From Blautia sp. (GTDB lineage: Bacteria > Bacillota > Clostridia > Lachnospirales > Lachnospiraceae), in contig JAETNR010000034.1 of the NCBI GenBank assembly GCA_021772055.1, forward strand, positions 1 to 48,785: DNA of 48,785 bases, written 5' to 3'. Position 1 is the first letter of the stretch; the number at the start of each line of letters is the position of its first letter. Both the position numbers and the translations under genes were made by a program. This document shows positions 1-7,534 of the stretch, one piece after another. The notes under the pieces were generated by a model, which was given only the letters and a program-made list of their open reading frames with translations, did not search any database and was not told where the DNA came from.

Positions 1-131
1 TACAGCAGTAAATCAATCTGATGCATTTTATGTCAGAATAATTTATGCTGTACCTTATTTTAATTTGAAGGAAATATAGGTGTTTTAATATCATACAAAA
101 TGCTGAATAACACAATATTGGAATCAAGAAT

Positions 132-263
132 ATGAGGAGACTGGCGGAGGAGAATAAAGGATTTTATGCCATCTTTTTAGGAAACCGTTATTTAATTGTC
201 CGTAAAAAATTTGAAGAATACATTGACTCACTGGCAATCGGAGAGGAGGATACAGAATTATGA
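132..263 (+). pseudogene. Excisionase C-terminal fragment
   Basis: A 43-codon frame whose C-terminal part (FYAIFLGNRYLIVRKKFEEYI) reads like the second half of a small excisionase: a beta hairpin followed by the basic RKKFEEYI end. The usual N-terminal helix-turn-helix half is absent. Excisionase-like residues (NIGIKN) continue upstream of the ATG only as far as a stop at 108-110, which suggests the N-terminus was lost by deletion or frameshift. Its stop codon overlaps the ATG of the next gene (ATGA at 260). It is either a decayed duplicate of the following excisionase or a short expressed leader; the former is my preference. Confidence 0.45.
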
Positions 264-469
264 AAAGACCAACGGCAGAGCAGAAAGACATTCTAAACCA
301 GGAGGAAGCAATTGTATACTTTGGACTCAGCAGAAGGAAATTTTACAAACTTCTGAAAGAGGACAAAGATATCCCGTTCATGGCATTGTACGGCAGCCGC
401 AGACTAATTATCCGTACCGAGTTTGAAAAATATCTGGAAAAACATCCAGAGCTAAGGAGGAGAACATAA
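260..469 (+). CDS. xis: Excisionase-like DNA-binding protein
   Basis: 69 residues with a compact winged-helix layout typical of small excisionases of Tn916-type elements: an N-terminal helix-turn-helix (EEAIVYFGLSRRKFYKLL), a short hairpin (MALYGSRRLI) and a basic end (RTEFEKYLEKHP). It sits directly before the integrase: the TAA stop at 467-469 is immediately followed by the integrase ATG, so the two are certainly co-translated. The known role of this family is to bend DNA at the attachment sites and bias the integrase toward excision. The start at 260 is preceded by a GGAGAGGAGG stretch. The assignment rests on size, fold pattern and position. Confidence 0.8.
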   Translation: MKRPTAEQKDILNQEEAIVYFGLSRRKFYKLLKEDKDIPFMALYGSRRLIIRTEFEKYLEKHPELRRRT

Positions 470-1744
470 ATGGCAAAAAGACCAGGCAACCGACGTGATT
501 CCAAGCACCGGGTTCTCCGCCGGGGAGAATCCATCCGGGCTGATGGGAAATACCAGTTCAAATACCACATAGGCGGCAAACCGCACTTTGTGTACAGTTG
601 GAGGCTGGAGCCTACGGATAAGCTGCCGCTGGGAAAGAAACCGTGCTTGTCGCTGCGAGAACTTGAAAAGCAGATTGGATATGATCTTGACTCACAGATA
701 GACCCTGTTGGAAAGAACATAACAGTTGTAGAATTGGTGGAACGCTATCTTAGAACCAAAACGGGAGTAAGGGACAGTACACGAGCGGGCTACAGAACTG
801 TACAACGTATTCTCGGCAAGGAGCCTTTTGGAGAAAAGAAAATATCCCAGGTAAAGGTATCCGATGCAAAGCTGTTTTTGATAAAGCTGCAGAGTGACGG
901 CAGAGGATACAGTTCCATTCATTCCATTCGAGGCGTGCTGCGGCCTGCATTCCAGATGGCGGTGGATGACGATGTGCTGCACAAGAATCCATTTGGTTTT
1001 GAATTGGCTACGGTGATTGTCAACGACAGTGTGACCAGGGAGGCAATCAGCCGGGAGCAGATGCGGAAGTTCTTGAAATTTATCCATGATGATAATGTCT
1101 ATTGCAAATATTATGAGGTGGTCTACATCCTGTTTCATACGGGAATGCGAATTTCTGAATTCTGCGGTTTGACGCTTAAGGACATTGATTTGGAGAACCG
1201 GATCATCAACATTGACCATCAGTTGCTCAGAACGTCAGAAATGAAGTATGTGATTGAAGCTACAAAGACAAATGCTGGAACGAGGAAGCTGCCCATGACG
1301 GAAGATGTGTTCCAGTGCTTTCAGGCAATCATTGAGGACAGGGAAAAACCGAGATTTGAAAAGATGGTGGATGGACATACCGCATTCCTTTTCACAGATA
1401 AGGATGGAATGCCCCTGGTGGCAATGCATTGGGAACATCGCTTCAACCACATGGTTAAACGGTACAATGATATTTTCCGGGTACAGATGCCGAACATCAC
1501 ACCCCACGTCTGCCGCCATACTTACTGCAGCAACATGGCGAAGTCCGGCATGAATCCAAAGACGTTTCAATACCTGATGGGGCATTCAGACATCGGCGTA
1601 ACGCTGAATACCTACACGCATCTTGGCTTGGAGGATGCTGCGGACGAATTGAAGCGGATGGAGGAGCTGGCGGATGCCAGAAAGGAACTGGAAAAGGTCA
1701 AAGGCGAGAATCCGGTTTCACAGAAAATGTTCCGGGCAATTTAA
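470..1744 (+). CDS. int: Tyrosine recombinase/integrase, Tn916 Int family
   Basis: 424 residues, normal length for Tn916-type integrases. Residues 1-75 form the arm-site binding domain (basic start RRDSKHRVLRRGES, then KYQFKYHIGGKPHFVYSW), similar to Tn916 Int. A SAM-like core-binding domain follows (about 85-180). The catalytic domain has R227 in HTGMRISEFCGL, H346 and R349 in HVCRHTYC, H372 in LMGHSD and the nucleophile Y382 in LNTYTHL, so it looks active. It should integrate and excise the element that lies mostly to the left of this window; such integrases normally sit at an element end with transcription directed outward. RBS AAGGAGG lies inside the xis tail. A terminator follows 17 bases after the stop. 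Confidence 0.95.
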   Translation: MAKRPGNRRDSKHRVLRRGESIRADGKYQFKYHIGGKPHFVYSWRLEPTDKLPLGKKPCLSLRELEKQIGYDLDSQIDPVGKNITVVELVERYLRTKTGVRDSTRAGYRTVQRILGKEPFGEKKISQVKVSDAKLFLIKLQSDGRGYSSIHSIRGVLRPAFQMAVDDDVLHKNPFGFELATVIVNDSVTREAISREQMRKFLKFIHDDNVYCKYYEVVYILFHTGMRISEFCGLTLKDIDLENRIINIDHQLLRTSEMKYVIEATKTNAGTRKLPMTEDVFQCFQAIIEDREKPRFEKMVDGHTAFLFTDKDGMPLVAMHWEHRFNHMVKRYNDIFRVQMPNITPHVCRHTYCSNMAKSGMNPKTFQYLMGHSDIGVTLNTYTHLGLEDAADELKRMEELADARKELEKVKGENPVSQKMFRAI

Positions 1745-1760
1745 ATAGAAAGAACACATT

Positions 1761-1788
1761 GGCGCTCTGCTTCGGCAGGGCGTTTTTG
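1761..1788 (+). terminator. Rho-independent terminator after integrase
   Basis: Stem CGCTCTGC / GCAGGGCG around a TTCG tetraloop, followed by TTTTTGTG. It closes the xis-int transcript. Confidence 0.85.
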
Positions 1789-1906
1789 TGTAGTTCCCAC
1801 TCCCCAAAGCCTAGAATCTATGATAAAATATTACTCAAGTCATTTTGCGTTCCTACGGGAATATGCAGATGCGAAAGAATAAAATAATGTAAGGTAAGTG
1901 TGCAAT

Positions 1907-2989
1907 ATGGTTAATGCTTCTGAAGAAATTTTAAGTGCATTTGCCAAGCTGTATTTCTTTGAAGAATTAGTGCATGATAGTTTGCAGTTTACGCCAACAG
2001 AGAGTTGCGAAAAAGAAGTTGCTGATTTGTTGCTCAACTTGGGAGACGTTATCGTTGCAATTCAATTAAAATGGCGAAATGATAAGAGTGCAACGGATAG
2101 TGAAGCAAAGGAAATAAAGTGGCTTGGGAAAAAATGCAAAGATGCTAAAAGTCAGGTAAAAGAATCAATAGGATATATACGTAGCGGGACTCTTCCGGCA
2201 TTTTCCAACGGAAGAAATCAAAGTATTAGCTTGAATTCTGATGCGAAAATTATTCCGTTGGTAATATTTATGAATAAAGGAATAAAGAAGTATGATCATG
2301 TTTTAAGAAAACATTCAGAGGATGGCATGGATATAAACTGTTTGTCTTTTGAAGATTTTCAAAAAATGTGTGAGGCTCTGATTACTCCCATTGAGATAGT
2401 GGAATACCTCGAATGGCGATTACAGTTCTATGAAAACAATGGACCAGTTGATTTTATGATGTATGAAGCTGCAGATGGAACAGTAACGTTTACAAAACCG
2501 AAAAACAATGAAGCATTGGCTTATCAGTTTCTTGCCGAAGAATATGGTATTCAACAATCGCAAGAATTGGAAATGTATATACAAGCATTCAGAGATTTTT
2601 TACACAGATTGCCAGAGCATACAGTGGTGAAATCGGAAGAGATTGCGGATTATGAAATGGTTCGCTTTTTTGCACATTTCAATAGGCAAGAAATCAAACC
2701 TTTCATTGAGCGACTTCATCTGGCAGTAGATAAGGCTTATAATGCAGAATATGGAATGATAGGGAGTCTGAGGAATGTTCTTCGGAAATATTTAGTAGTG
2801 TTCACTAGCTCAAAGTATGGCAATGGTTTTCCAATGGAATACCTTTTGGAGGTTGCGCCTAATGGGGACGAAGTTTTGAGATTACTTCAACTTGTTATTT
2901 ATTGGGAGAATGATGTCGAATACCGAGTAGACTTCCATTTTTGTGATTTTACAAGAAAAGAACGAAATTTTTTAGGAGGAAAACGATGA
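1907..2989 (+). CDS. Putative PD-(D/E)XK (QxK-type) nuclease, first gene of a two-gene cassette
   Basis: About 360 residues and not a family I can name. Near the N-terminus E37/D40 in KEVADLLLNLGD, a beta strand and Q53-L-K55 in VIVAIQLKW have the spacing of a D...QxK restriction-endonuclease-like core (Mrr/NERD style). The rest is acidic and mixed alpha/beta without a signal peptide or membrane segment. ATG 1907 is chosen because AAGG at 1891-1894 lies 12 bases upstream; GTG 1898 in the same frame is only 3 bases from it and less likely. The 3' end overlaps the next gene (ATGA at 2986), so the two proteins are probably made together and work together. Base composition is clearly more AT-rich than the preceding integrase, which suggests separate acquisition. 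The nuclease call is inference from one motif. Confidence 0.55.
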   Translation: MVNASEEILSAFAKLYFFEELVHDSLQFTPTESCEKEVADLLLNLGDVIVAIQLKWRNDKSATDSEAKEIKWLGKKCKDAKSQVKESIGYIRSGTLPAFSNGRNQSISLNSDAKIIPLVIFMNKGIKKYDHVLRKHSEDGMDINCLSFEDFQKMCEALITPIEIVEYLEWRLQFYENNGPVDFMMYEAADGTVTFTKPKNNEALAYQFLAEEYGIQQSQELEMYIQAFRDFLHRLPEHTVVKSEEIADYEMVRFFAHFNRQEIKPFIERLHLAVDKAYNAEYGMIGSLRNVLRKYLVVFTSSKYGNGFPMEYLLEVAPNGDEVLRLLQLVIYWENDVEYRVDFHFCDFTRKERNFLGGKR

Positions 2990-4698
2990 AAGAACAAGAG
3001 ATAATTATTGAGCCAAAAGTTGATAGTGCGCAAGAATTTATTGAGATTGCGATGGACTTTTCCAATCCTCTTGACTTAGTTCGAGAGGCTATTAGTAATG
3101 CTTTTGATGCACAAGCAAAAGAAATAATATTAGATTTTAGTGTGATACAAGAGTATGGTGAAAAAGTATTAAAAATTCAGATTATCGATGATGGTACTGG
3201 AATGGATATGGAGGGGTTGGTGTCATTTTTTGATTTAGGTAATTCGCTTCGTAGAAACGATGAAGATACCATAGGCGAAAAAGGGCATGGAACAAAAGTT
3301 TTCTTTAATAGTAGACGAATAGATGTTATTACTGCACGTGATGGGAAAAAGTATCATGCTGTAATGTTAAATCCAAGTAAAGAATTATTCGATAGAAGAA
3401 TTCCAAAAGTAACAGTGACAACAGAAACTGTGGAAATTCAAGATCATGGTACGAGTATAACGATTCTCGGTTATAACAATGATCGTAGAGAAAAATTTAC
3501 ACATGATCAGCTAAGAGATTATATTTTATGGTTTACCAAATTCGGTTCTATAGAACGTGAATTTGGTAAAAATGATTACAAAGATGTTAAGATGAAATTT
3601 AAAGGAGTCGACAAAAAGGCATTAGAAGAATTATCTTTTGGTCATGTTTTTCCAGATGAAAGTTGTAGTGTATCAGATCTGTTTGAAAATCATCTTGTTG
3701 AAGCACCACAGTGGTATTGCAAAAAGATTATAAGGACAGGACGCTTAAAAAGCATGCCAGAAATAGAATTTAAGGCGGTGTTTTGCATTGAAGGAAATAA
3801 GATAAAGTATAGCTATAATAATATGTTGAGGAGGAAAGGAAAAGTAGCTCCAGAAGGCGCGTACACAGTCCAAGAGAGGTATGGTTTGTGGCTATGCAAA
3901 GACTTTATGCCAATTCAGAGAAAGAATGAATGGATTACATCCAAGGGGTCGGAATATACAAAGTTTCATGCATTTGTAAATTGTCAAGATTTAAGATTGA
4001 CTGCCAATCGAGGTTCTATTGATAATACGCCGTCTGAAATATTGGAAGATTTAAAAAAAGCTGTTCAAGAAATCTACAATGAAATTATTCAGGGAGATGA
4101 TTGGATTGACTTGGAATGGCTGGATTCTGAAGTCACAGCGTATAATACTGCAGAGAAAGAAAAAAAGGACTTTAAGCGTAGAATAGATAAGATTAATAGA
4201 AAAAGGACTGCGGATTATAATGGTATAAGATTAGTAGAACCTAATCTTGAAAGTGGTGTTTTTACCATTTTTATGCAACTAAGTACATATAATCCGGATA
4301 TTTTTCCTTTTGTTCCACTTGATTATGATACACATTCGGGTATAGATGTTATTGTTAAAGAAAACGATAATTTACCGATAAAAACATCAAAGCTTTATTA
4401 TGTAGAATTTAAGAATTATTTGTCGAAGGATTTTAACCATACTTTTGATAACTTGTATAGTATTGTATGTTGGGATATCAATCTTGCTGAAATTAAAAAT
4501 AATGAAGAAGTTACTGATATTGCTAAACAACGCAGAATACTAAAGATTATTCCTCCGGAAAACACAGGCGATTATACAAGATATTATTTGGACTGCCCTA
4601 GAAGGGGAAGAAAAATTGAAGTTTTTGTTTTGAAATCATATTTAAAAGAAAAGTTAAATATAGAATTTTTACCAAGAACAGAAGATTCTAGTATTTAA
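2986..4698 (+). CDS. GHKL (MORC/MutL-type) ATPase with C-terminal PD-(D/E)XK nuclease domain
   Basis: 570 residues. The N-terminal Bergerat fold is clear: N box EAISNAFDA, G1 box DDGTGM, G2 box GEKGHGTK and a G3-like HGTSITI, followed by a transducer-like region ending LTANRGSIDNTP. The C-terminal third shows D454 in GIDVIV and E474-F-K476 in YVEFKNYL, the D...ExK signature of a restriction-endonuclease fold, followed by a conserved-looking FDNLYSIVCWDIN segment. GHKL ATPases joined to nuclease domains occur in prokaryotic restriction-like and other conflict systems, where the ATPase is thought to act as a DNA clamp or sensor. Translational coupling to the preceding putative nuclease points to one complex. 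The exact system cannot be named from the sequence. A DNA target, nuclease output and anti-phage role are inference. Confidence 0.75.
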   Translation: MKEQEIIIEPKVDSAQEFIEIAMDFSNPLDLVREAISNAFDAQAKEIILDFSVIQEYGEKVLKIQIIDDGTGMDMEGLVSFFDLGNSLRRNDEDTIGEKGHGTKVFFNSRRIDVITARDGKKYHAVMLNPSKELFDRRIPKVTVTTETVEIQDHGTSITILGYNNDRREKFTHDQLRDYILWFTKFGSIEREFGKNDYKDVKMKFKGVDKKALEELSFGHVFPDESCSVSDLFENHLVEAPQWYCKKIIRTGRLKSMPEIEFKAVFCIEGNKIKYSYNNMLRRKGKVAPEGAYTVQERYGLWLCKDFMPIQRKNEWITSKGSEYTKFHAFVNCQDLRLTANRGSIDNTPSEILEDLKKAVQEIYNEIIQGDDWIDLEWLDSEVTAYNTAEKEKKDFKRRIDKINRKRTADYNGIRLVEPNLESGVFTIFMQLSTYNPDIFPFVPLDYDTHSGIDVIVKENDNLPIKTSKLYYVEFKNYLSKDFNHTFDNLYSIVCWDINLAEIKNNEEVTDIAKQRRILKIIPPENTGDYTRYYLDCPRRGRKIEVFVLKSYLKEKLNIEFLPRTEDSSI

Positions 4699-4860
4699 CA
4701 AAAACAGAGAATTAGGAAGACAATATTTTGATTTTTCTAAACAGAAAAATTACAAAATAGTTTTAATCTATATCTGTTACTATAGACTTATGCTAAAATA
4801 TCGCAGTAGTAAAACACCCTCGTTCTTACTACGTTTTGACTACGTTTCATGTCCTCAACT

Positions 4861-4952
4861 TGCCCCGTTTTGCCGCATTTTGCTTATTCTGTGACAAATT
4901 TAACAATCTCAGAGCAAAAATTATAGTCGGCAAACTGCGGCAAATCGGGGCA
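4861..4952. repeat. 23-bp inverted repeat, 46-base loop
   Basis: Left arm 4861-4883 (TGCCCCGTTTTGCCGCA...) pairs with right arm 4930-4952 (...TGCGGCAAATCGGGGCA) with two mismatches. It ends 30 bases before the ATG of the phosphatase fragment. There is no T-run after it, so it is not an ordinary terminator. It could be a regulator or recombination-protein binding site. Confidence 0.6.
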
Positions 4953-4982
4953 GAATACGGCATTTCAGGAGGATTTTCGTTT

Positions 4983-5033
4983 ATGATAAAAGTATTATTT
5001 GTCTGCCACGGCACTACCTTAGCAAAATTCTGA
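4983..5033 (+). pseudogene. 5' stub of a low-molecular-weight protein tyrosine phosphatase gene
   Basis: An ATG with a strong AGGAGG (4967-4972) starts MIKVLFVCHG, the beginning of low-molecular-weight protein tyrosine phosphatases, where CHG should continue into the C(X)5R catalytic loop (NICRSP). Instead the frame runs into TTLAKF and stops. Similarity is lost after 5012, so this is a gene interrupted by insertion. I take about 5010-5015 as the left junction of the following conjugative element. The rest of the phosphatase gene should lie at that element's far right end, outside the window. Confidence 0.6.
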
Positions 5034-5138
5034 AAAACCTTGATTTTACAGTATATTTTTGAACCAGTAGGGATGTTTTACTAAGTTTTTACTAAAGAGG
5101 AATCCCTAGCACGAATTTAGAAAAGTAACATATAGTAT

Positions 5139-5180
5139 GACCTTATTAATTGGTAGAACAATTGGTAAGGTCCTTTTTTA
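5139..5180 (+). terminator. Terminator or attenuator ahead of the ICE leader gene
   Basis: GACCTTATTAATT and AATTGGTAAGGTC form a near-perfect stem followed by CTTTTTTATTT. Because the next gene starts only about 20 bases later, it may stop incoming transcription or act as an attenuator. Confidence 0.6.
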
Positions 5181-5197
5181 TTTCAAGGAGGTTCAAA

Positions 5198-5656
5198 ATG
5201 AAAAGTACAGCGTTAGGAGCAGAAAACATTATTTTTATCAGTGATGCACATGAAAAATTCTACTATGAAAAATTACAAGAAGTACGGTATCAGGATGTGT
5301 ACCATAAGGCATTGTGTTATTGTCTGGGTATTAATGGAGATACCAGAAAAAATGCTGACAGAATTTATAATTTTAAAACGGGGTCTGTTAAAACGAAATG
5401 TTTACATGAAGGATGGCAGACAAGCGGTAGCTTAAAAGTGGTAAGGATGGCATTTAATCTGTACTGTAACAGCACGCCAAGCGTTTGGGATTATGAAGAT
5501 GCAGAGGAACAGGTAAACGAGTGCAGACAGTATACAGTAGAGGATATCTTCTGCTGTGTATATGCACCATATTTTTGGCAGGCAATACAGATCCGTTATC
5601 CGGAATATGTAGTGTACAATCAAAAGTTACATGCCATGCTTGGAGGAATAGATTAA
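5198..5656 (+). CDS. ICE leader-region hypothetical protein (DUF6075-like)
   Basis: 152 residues from ATG 5198, chosen because AAGGAGG at 5185-5191 sits 6 bases upstream; an upstream in-frame start at 5150 would lie inside the hairpin. The protein opens FISDAHEKFYYEKL and contains ALCYCLGINGDTRKN and FNLYCNSTP, which I recognise as a family that sits next to parA in Clostridia ICEs (annotated DUF6075, from memory). It has no signal peptide or membrane helix. Its TAA overlaps the next start codon, so it is in one operon with the following small gene and probably parA. The presence of DAH and several Cys and His residues hints at metal binding, but there is no basis for a function. Confidence 0.75.
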   Translation: MKSTALGAENIIFISDAHEKFYYEKLQEVRYQDVYHKALCYCLGINGDTRKNADRIYNFKTGSVKTKCLHEGWQTSGSLKVVRMAFNLYCNSTPSVWDYEDAEEQVNECRQYTVEDIFCCVYAPYFWQAIQIRYPEYVVYNQKLHAMLGGID

Positions 5657-5832
5657 TGCTGAAAGTGAGACTGATGGGAACAAAAAATGATATTGCATGG
5701 TTTCAGAAAATCCTGCAGCGTCATCCTAAAATTGAAGTTATGGAATTATCGGAACTTTATTCCAATAAAGGGACGAGCAAATATTATAGAGCTTATGCTG
5801 AAATTGAAAAAAGTAATGTAAATAAAAAATAG
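5656..5832 (+). CDS. Small conserved ICE protein (DUF3970-like)
   Basis: 58 residues starting at ATG 5656 within the stop of the preceding gene (TAATG). The pattern MLKVRLMGTKNDIAWF...YSNKGTSKYYRAYAEI matches a small family found in plasmid-like leader regions of Gram-positive ICEs (DUF3970, from memory). It looks like a single alpha/beta domain. The function is unknown. It ends 23 bases before parA and shares its direction, consistent with one transcript. Confidence 0.7.
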   Translation: MLKVRLMGTKNDIAWFQKILQRHPKIEVMELSELYSNKGTSKYYRAYAEIEKSNVNKK

Positions 5833-5855
5833 TAGAAAAACAGGAGAATTATATC

Positions 5856-6632
5856 ATGTGCAAAATAATCGCAATCGCAAATCAAAAAGGTGGAGTAGCA
5901 AAGACTACAACCACTATTAATCTTGGAGTAGGACTGTCTAAGGTTGGAAAACGTGTAATGCTGATAGATGCTGATCCACAGGGACATTTGACAATGGGAC
6001 TTGGTTTTCCAAAGAACTTAAGGGTAACATTGAAAACAATGATGGAAAATATCATTATGGGATTAGAATTTGATCCCAGGGAAGCAATTTTACACCATGA
6101 GGAAGGAATAGATGTAATTCCATCTAATAAACTTCTTTCGGGAATGGACATGTCATTATTTACGGTAGAGGACAGAGAAAAAGTCTTAAAAGAATATTTG
6201 GAACTTTTGGAAAATGATTATGACTATATTCTGATTGATTGTATGCCCTCATTGGGAATGATGACAATTAATGCGTTAAGTGCAGCTGATAGCGTTTTGA
6301 TTCCGGTGCAGCCTCAATACTATGCGGCAGATGGCCTCATGGAATTACTGAAAGTTGTGAAAGGCATTCATCAGAGATTTAATCCTGATTTACAGATTGA
6401 AGGGATTCTGTTTACAATGGACAGCAGTCATTATAATAATTCAAAGAGAAATAAGCAGGCAGTACGAGATGCTTATGGAGCAGAGATTAGAATTTTTGAT
6501 CAGACGATTCCAAGAACAGAGGCTCTTGCCGAAACTGCATCAGAAGGTGTCAGTATTTTTTCTTATTATGCAAAAGGAAAAGGTGCGTACAGTTATCAGG
6601 CACTTGTCCAGGAGGTGCTGAATCATGCGTAA
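5856..6632 (+). CDS. parA: ParA/Soj-type partition ATPase
   Basis: 258 residues. It has a deviant Walker A motif KGGVAKTTTTIN (residues 10-21) with the signature lysine, a Walker A' region MLIDADPQGHLTMGL and a Walker B DYILIDCMPSLGMM, all typical of ParA/MinD-family ATPases without an N-terminal HTH (type Ib/Soj size). It partners with the ParB encoded next; their reading frames overlap by 8 bases. In ICEs such pairs are thought to stabilise the excised circular form. RBS AGGAG lies 8-12 bases before ATG 5856. Confidence 0.95.
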   Translation: MCKIIAIANQKGGVAKTTTTINLGVGLSKVGKRVMLIDADPQGHLTMGLGFPKNLRVTLKTMMENIIMGLEFDPREAILHHEEGIDVIPSNKLLSGMDMSLFTVEDREKVLKEYLELLENDYDYILIDCMPSLGMMTINALSAADSVLIPVQPQYYAADGLMELLKVVKGIHQRFNPDLQIEGILFTMDSSHYNNSKRNKQAVRDAYGAEIRIFDQTIPRTEALAETASEGVSIFSYYAKGKGAYSYQALVQEVLNHA

Positions 6633-7512
6633 ACCTAAGAAAGAAATTCAGCTTACTTCTTATGATGAATTGCTTGGAATCAATGAAGCCGAACAGAATA
6701 CTCTTAATCAGATTGTTGAAGTGCCATTAAATGAGTTACATCCTTTTAGAAATCATCCATTTCATGTAAATGATGATGAAAAAATGGCTGAAACAGTAGA
6801 AAGTATCAAGAATTATGGCATCTTAAATCCTGCATTGGTACGTCCTCGCGCAGAGGGCGGATATGAACTGATTGCTGGTCACAGGAGAAAACGTGGTTGC
6901 GAACTGGCTGGAAAAAGTAAAATGCCAGTACTCATACGGAACTATACCGATGATGAAGCCGTAATCGTTATGGTGGATTCTAATATACAGAGAGAAAATT
7001 TGCTTCCAAGCGAAAAGGCATATGCTTATAAGATGAAGATGGATGCAGTAAAACATCAAGGCATAAAAGAGGAAAACGCAGTTTCTGTTGACAGTGCAGA
7101 TCTGGTTGGACAGACTGCAGGTGACAGTGGAAGAACCGTTCAGCGTTACATACGCTTGACCTGTCTTATTCCGGAATTGCTGAAATTGTTGGATGAAGGA
7201 AAGATTAATTTTACAGTAGGTGTTTCATTAACCTATTTATCAGAAATGGAGCAGATTTGGGTGAAAGACTGCATAGTGTCTGGAGCAAGCTCTGTTACAG
7301 GTTCAATGGCAACAAAACTGAAGCAATACAGCGATGAAGGTAATCTGACAGAATTAGCGGTACAGCTTATTCTGAATGAAAAGAAAACAGAGACAGGAAA
7401 AGTTACTTTAACTGAAAAGAAACTACGAAAGTATTTCCCAAAGGAATATAACAGAGAACAGATTGAACAGGTTATCTATGAACTGCTTGATAACTGGAAG
7501 AAAAGCCAATAA
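6625..7512 (+). CDS. parB: ParB/Spo0J-family partition protein
   Basis: 295 residues. The N-terminal ParB nuclease-like (CTP-binding) domain spans about 30-125, with NPALVRPRAEGGYELIAGHRRKRGCELAG carrying the GHRR signature, followed by a KorB/HTH region (RTVQRYIRLTCLIPELL, about 165-185). The C-terminal part (about 255-290) would be the dimerisation segment. It starts inside the parA 3' end and is followed by the replication gene. It most likely binds a centromere-like site and stimulates ParA. A second, different ParB is encoded by the nested element at 44987. Confidence 0.93.
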   Translation: MRKPKKEIQLTSYDELLGINEAEQNTLNQIVEVPLNELHPFRNHPFHVNDDEKMAETVESIKNYGILNPALVRPRAEGGYELIAGHRRKRGCELAGKSKMPVLIRNYTDDEAVIVMVDSNIQRENLLPSEKAYAYKMKMDAVKHQGIKEENAVSVDSADLVGQTAGDSGRTVQRYIRLTCLIPELLKLLDEGKINFTVGVSLTYLSEMEQIWVKDCIVSGASSVTGSMATKLKQYSDEGNLTELAVQLILNEKKTETGKVTLTEKKLRKYFPKEYNREQIEQVIYELLDNWKKSQ

Positions 7513-7534
7513 CGAGGGAAGGAGGGAAAGCAAA

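Larger units (their letters stand above)
4805..5083. repeat. Inverted short repeat pair flanking the putative att junction
   Basis: AGTAGTAAAACACCCT at 4805-4820 is, apart from one inserted base, the reverse complement of AGGGATGTTTTACTA at 5069-5083. The phosphatase fragment lies between them. Arm-type integrase sites are a possible explanation; this is inference. Confidence 0.45.
4699..5138. other. Gene-poor junction between the left cassette and the conjugative element
   Basis: No complete gene is visible. The stretch holds a 23-bp inverted repeat (4861-4883 / 4930-4952), repeated ACTACGTTT and TTTTACTAA motifs, inverted copies of an AGGG..TGTTTTACTA motif on both sides, and the first ten codons of a phosphatase gene. 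The density of short direct and inverted repeats fits an integrase attachment region with arm-type sites, but no crossover base can be proven without the other end. Confidence 0.5.

Noticed and set aside
1..131. A complete gene or attachment site at the left edge
   Set aside because: Frames are short and broken by stops; no repeat partner is available inside the window, so nothing can be supported here.
343..720. Long minus-strand open frame opposite xis/int
   Set aside because: No ribosome site, no recognisable domain, and it runs against two well-supported genes.
4861..4952. Rho-independent terminator
   Set aside because: The loop is 46 bases and there is no T-run on either strand after the stem.
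4836..5033. 65-codon frame across the junction
   Set aside because: Its start lacks a ribosome site and crosses the inverted repeat; the only meaningful part is the phosphatase stub from 4983.
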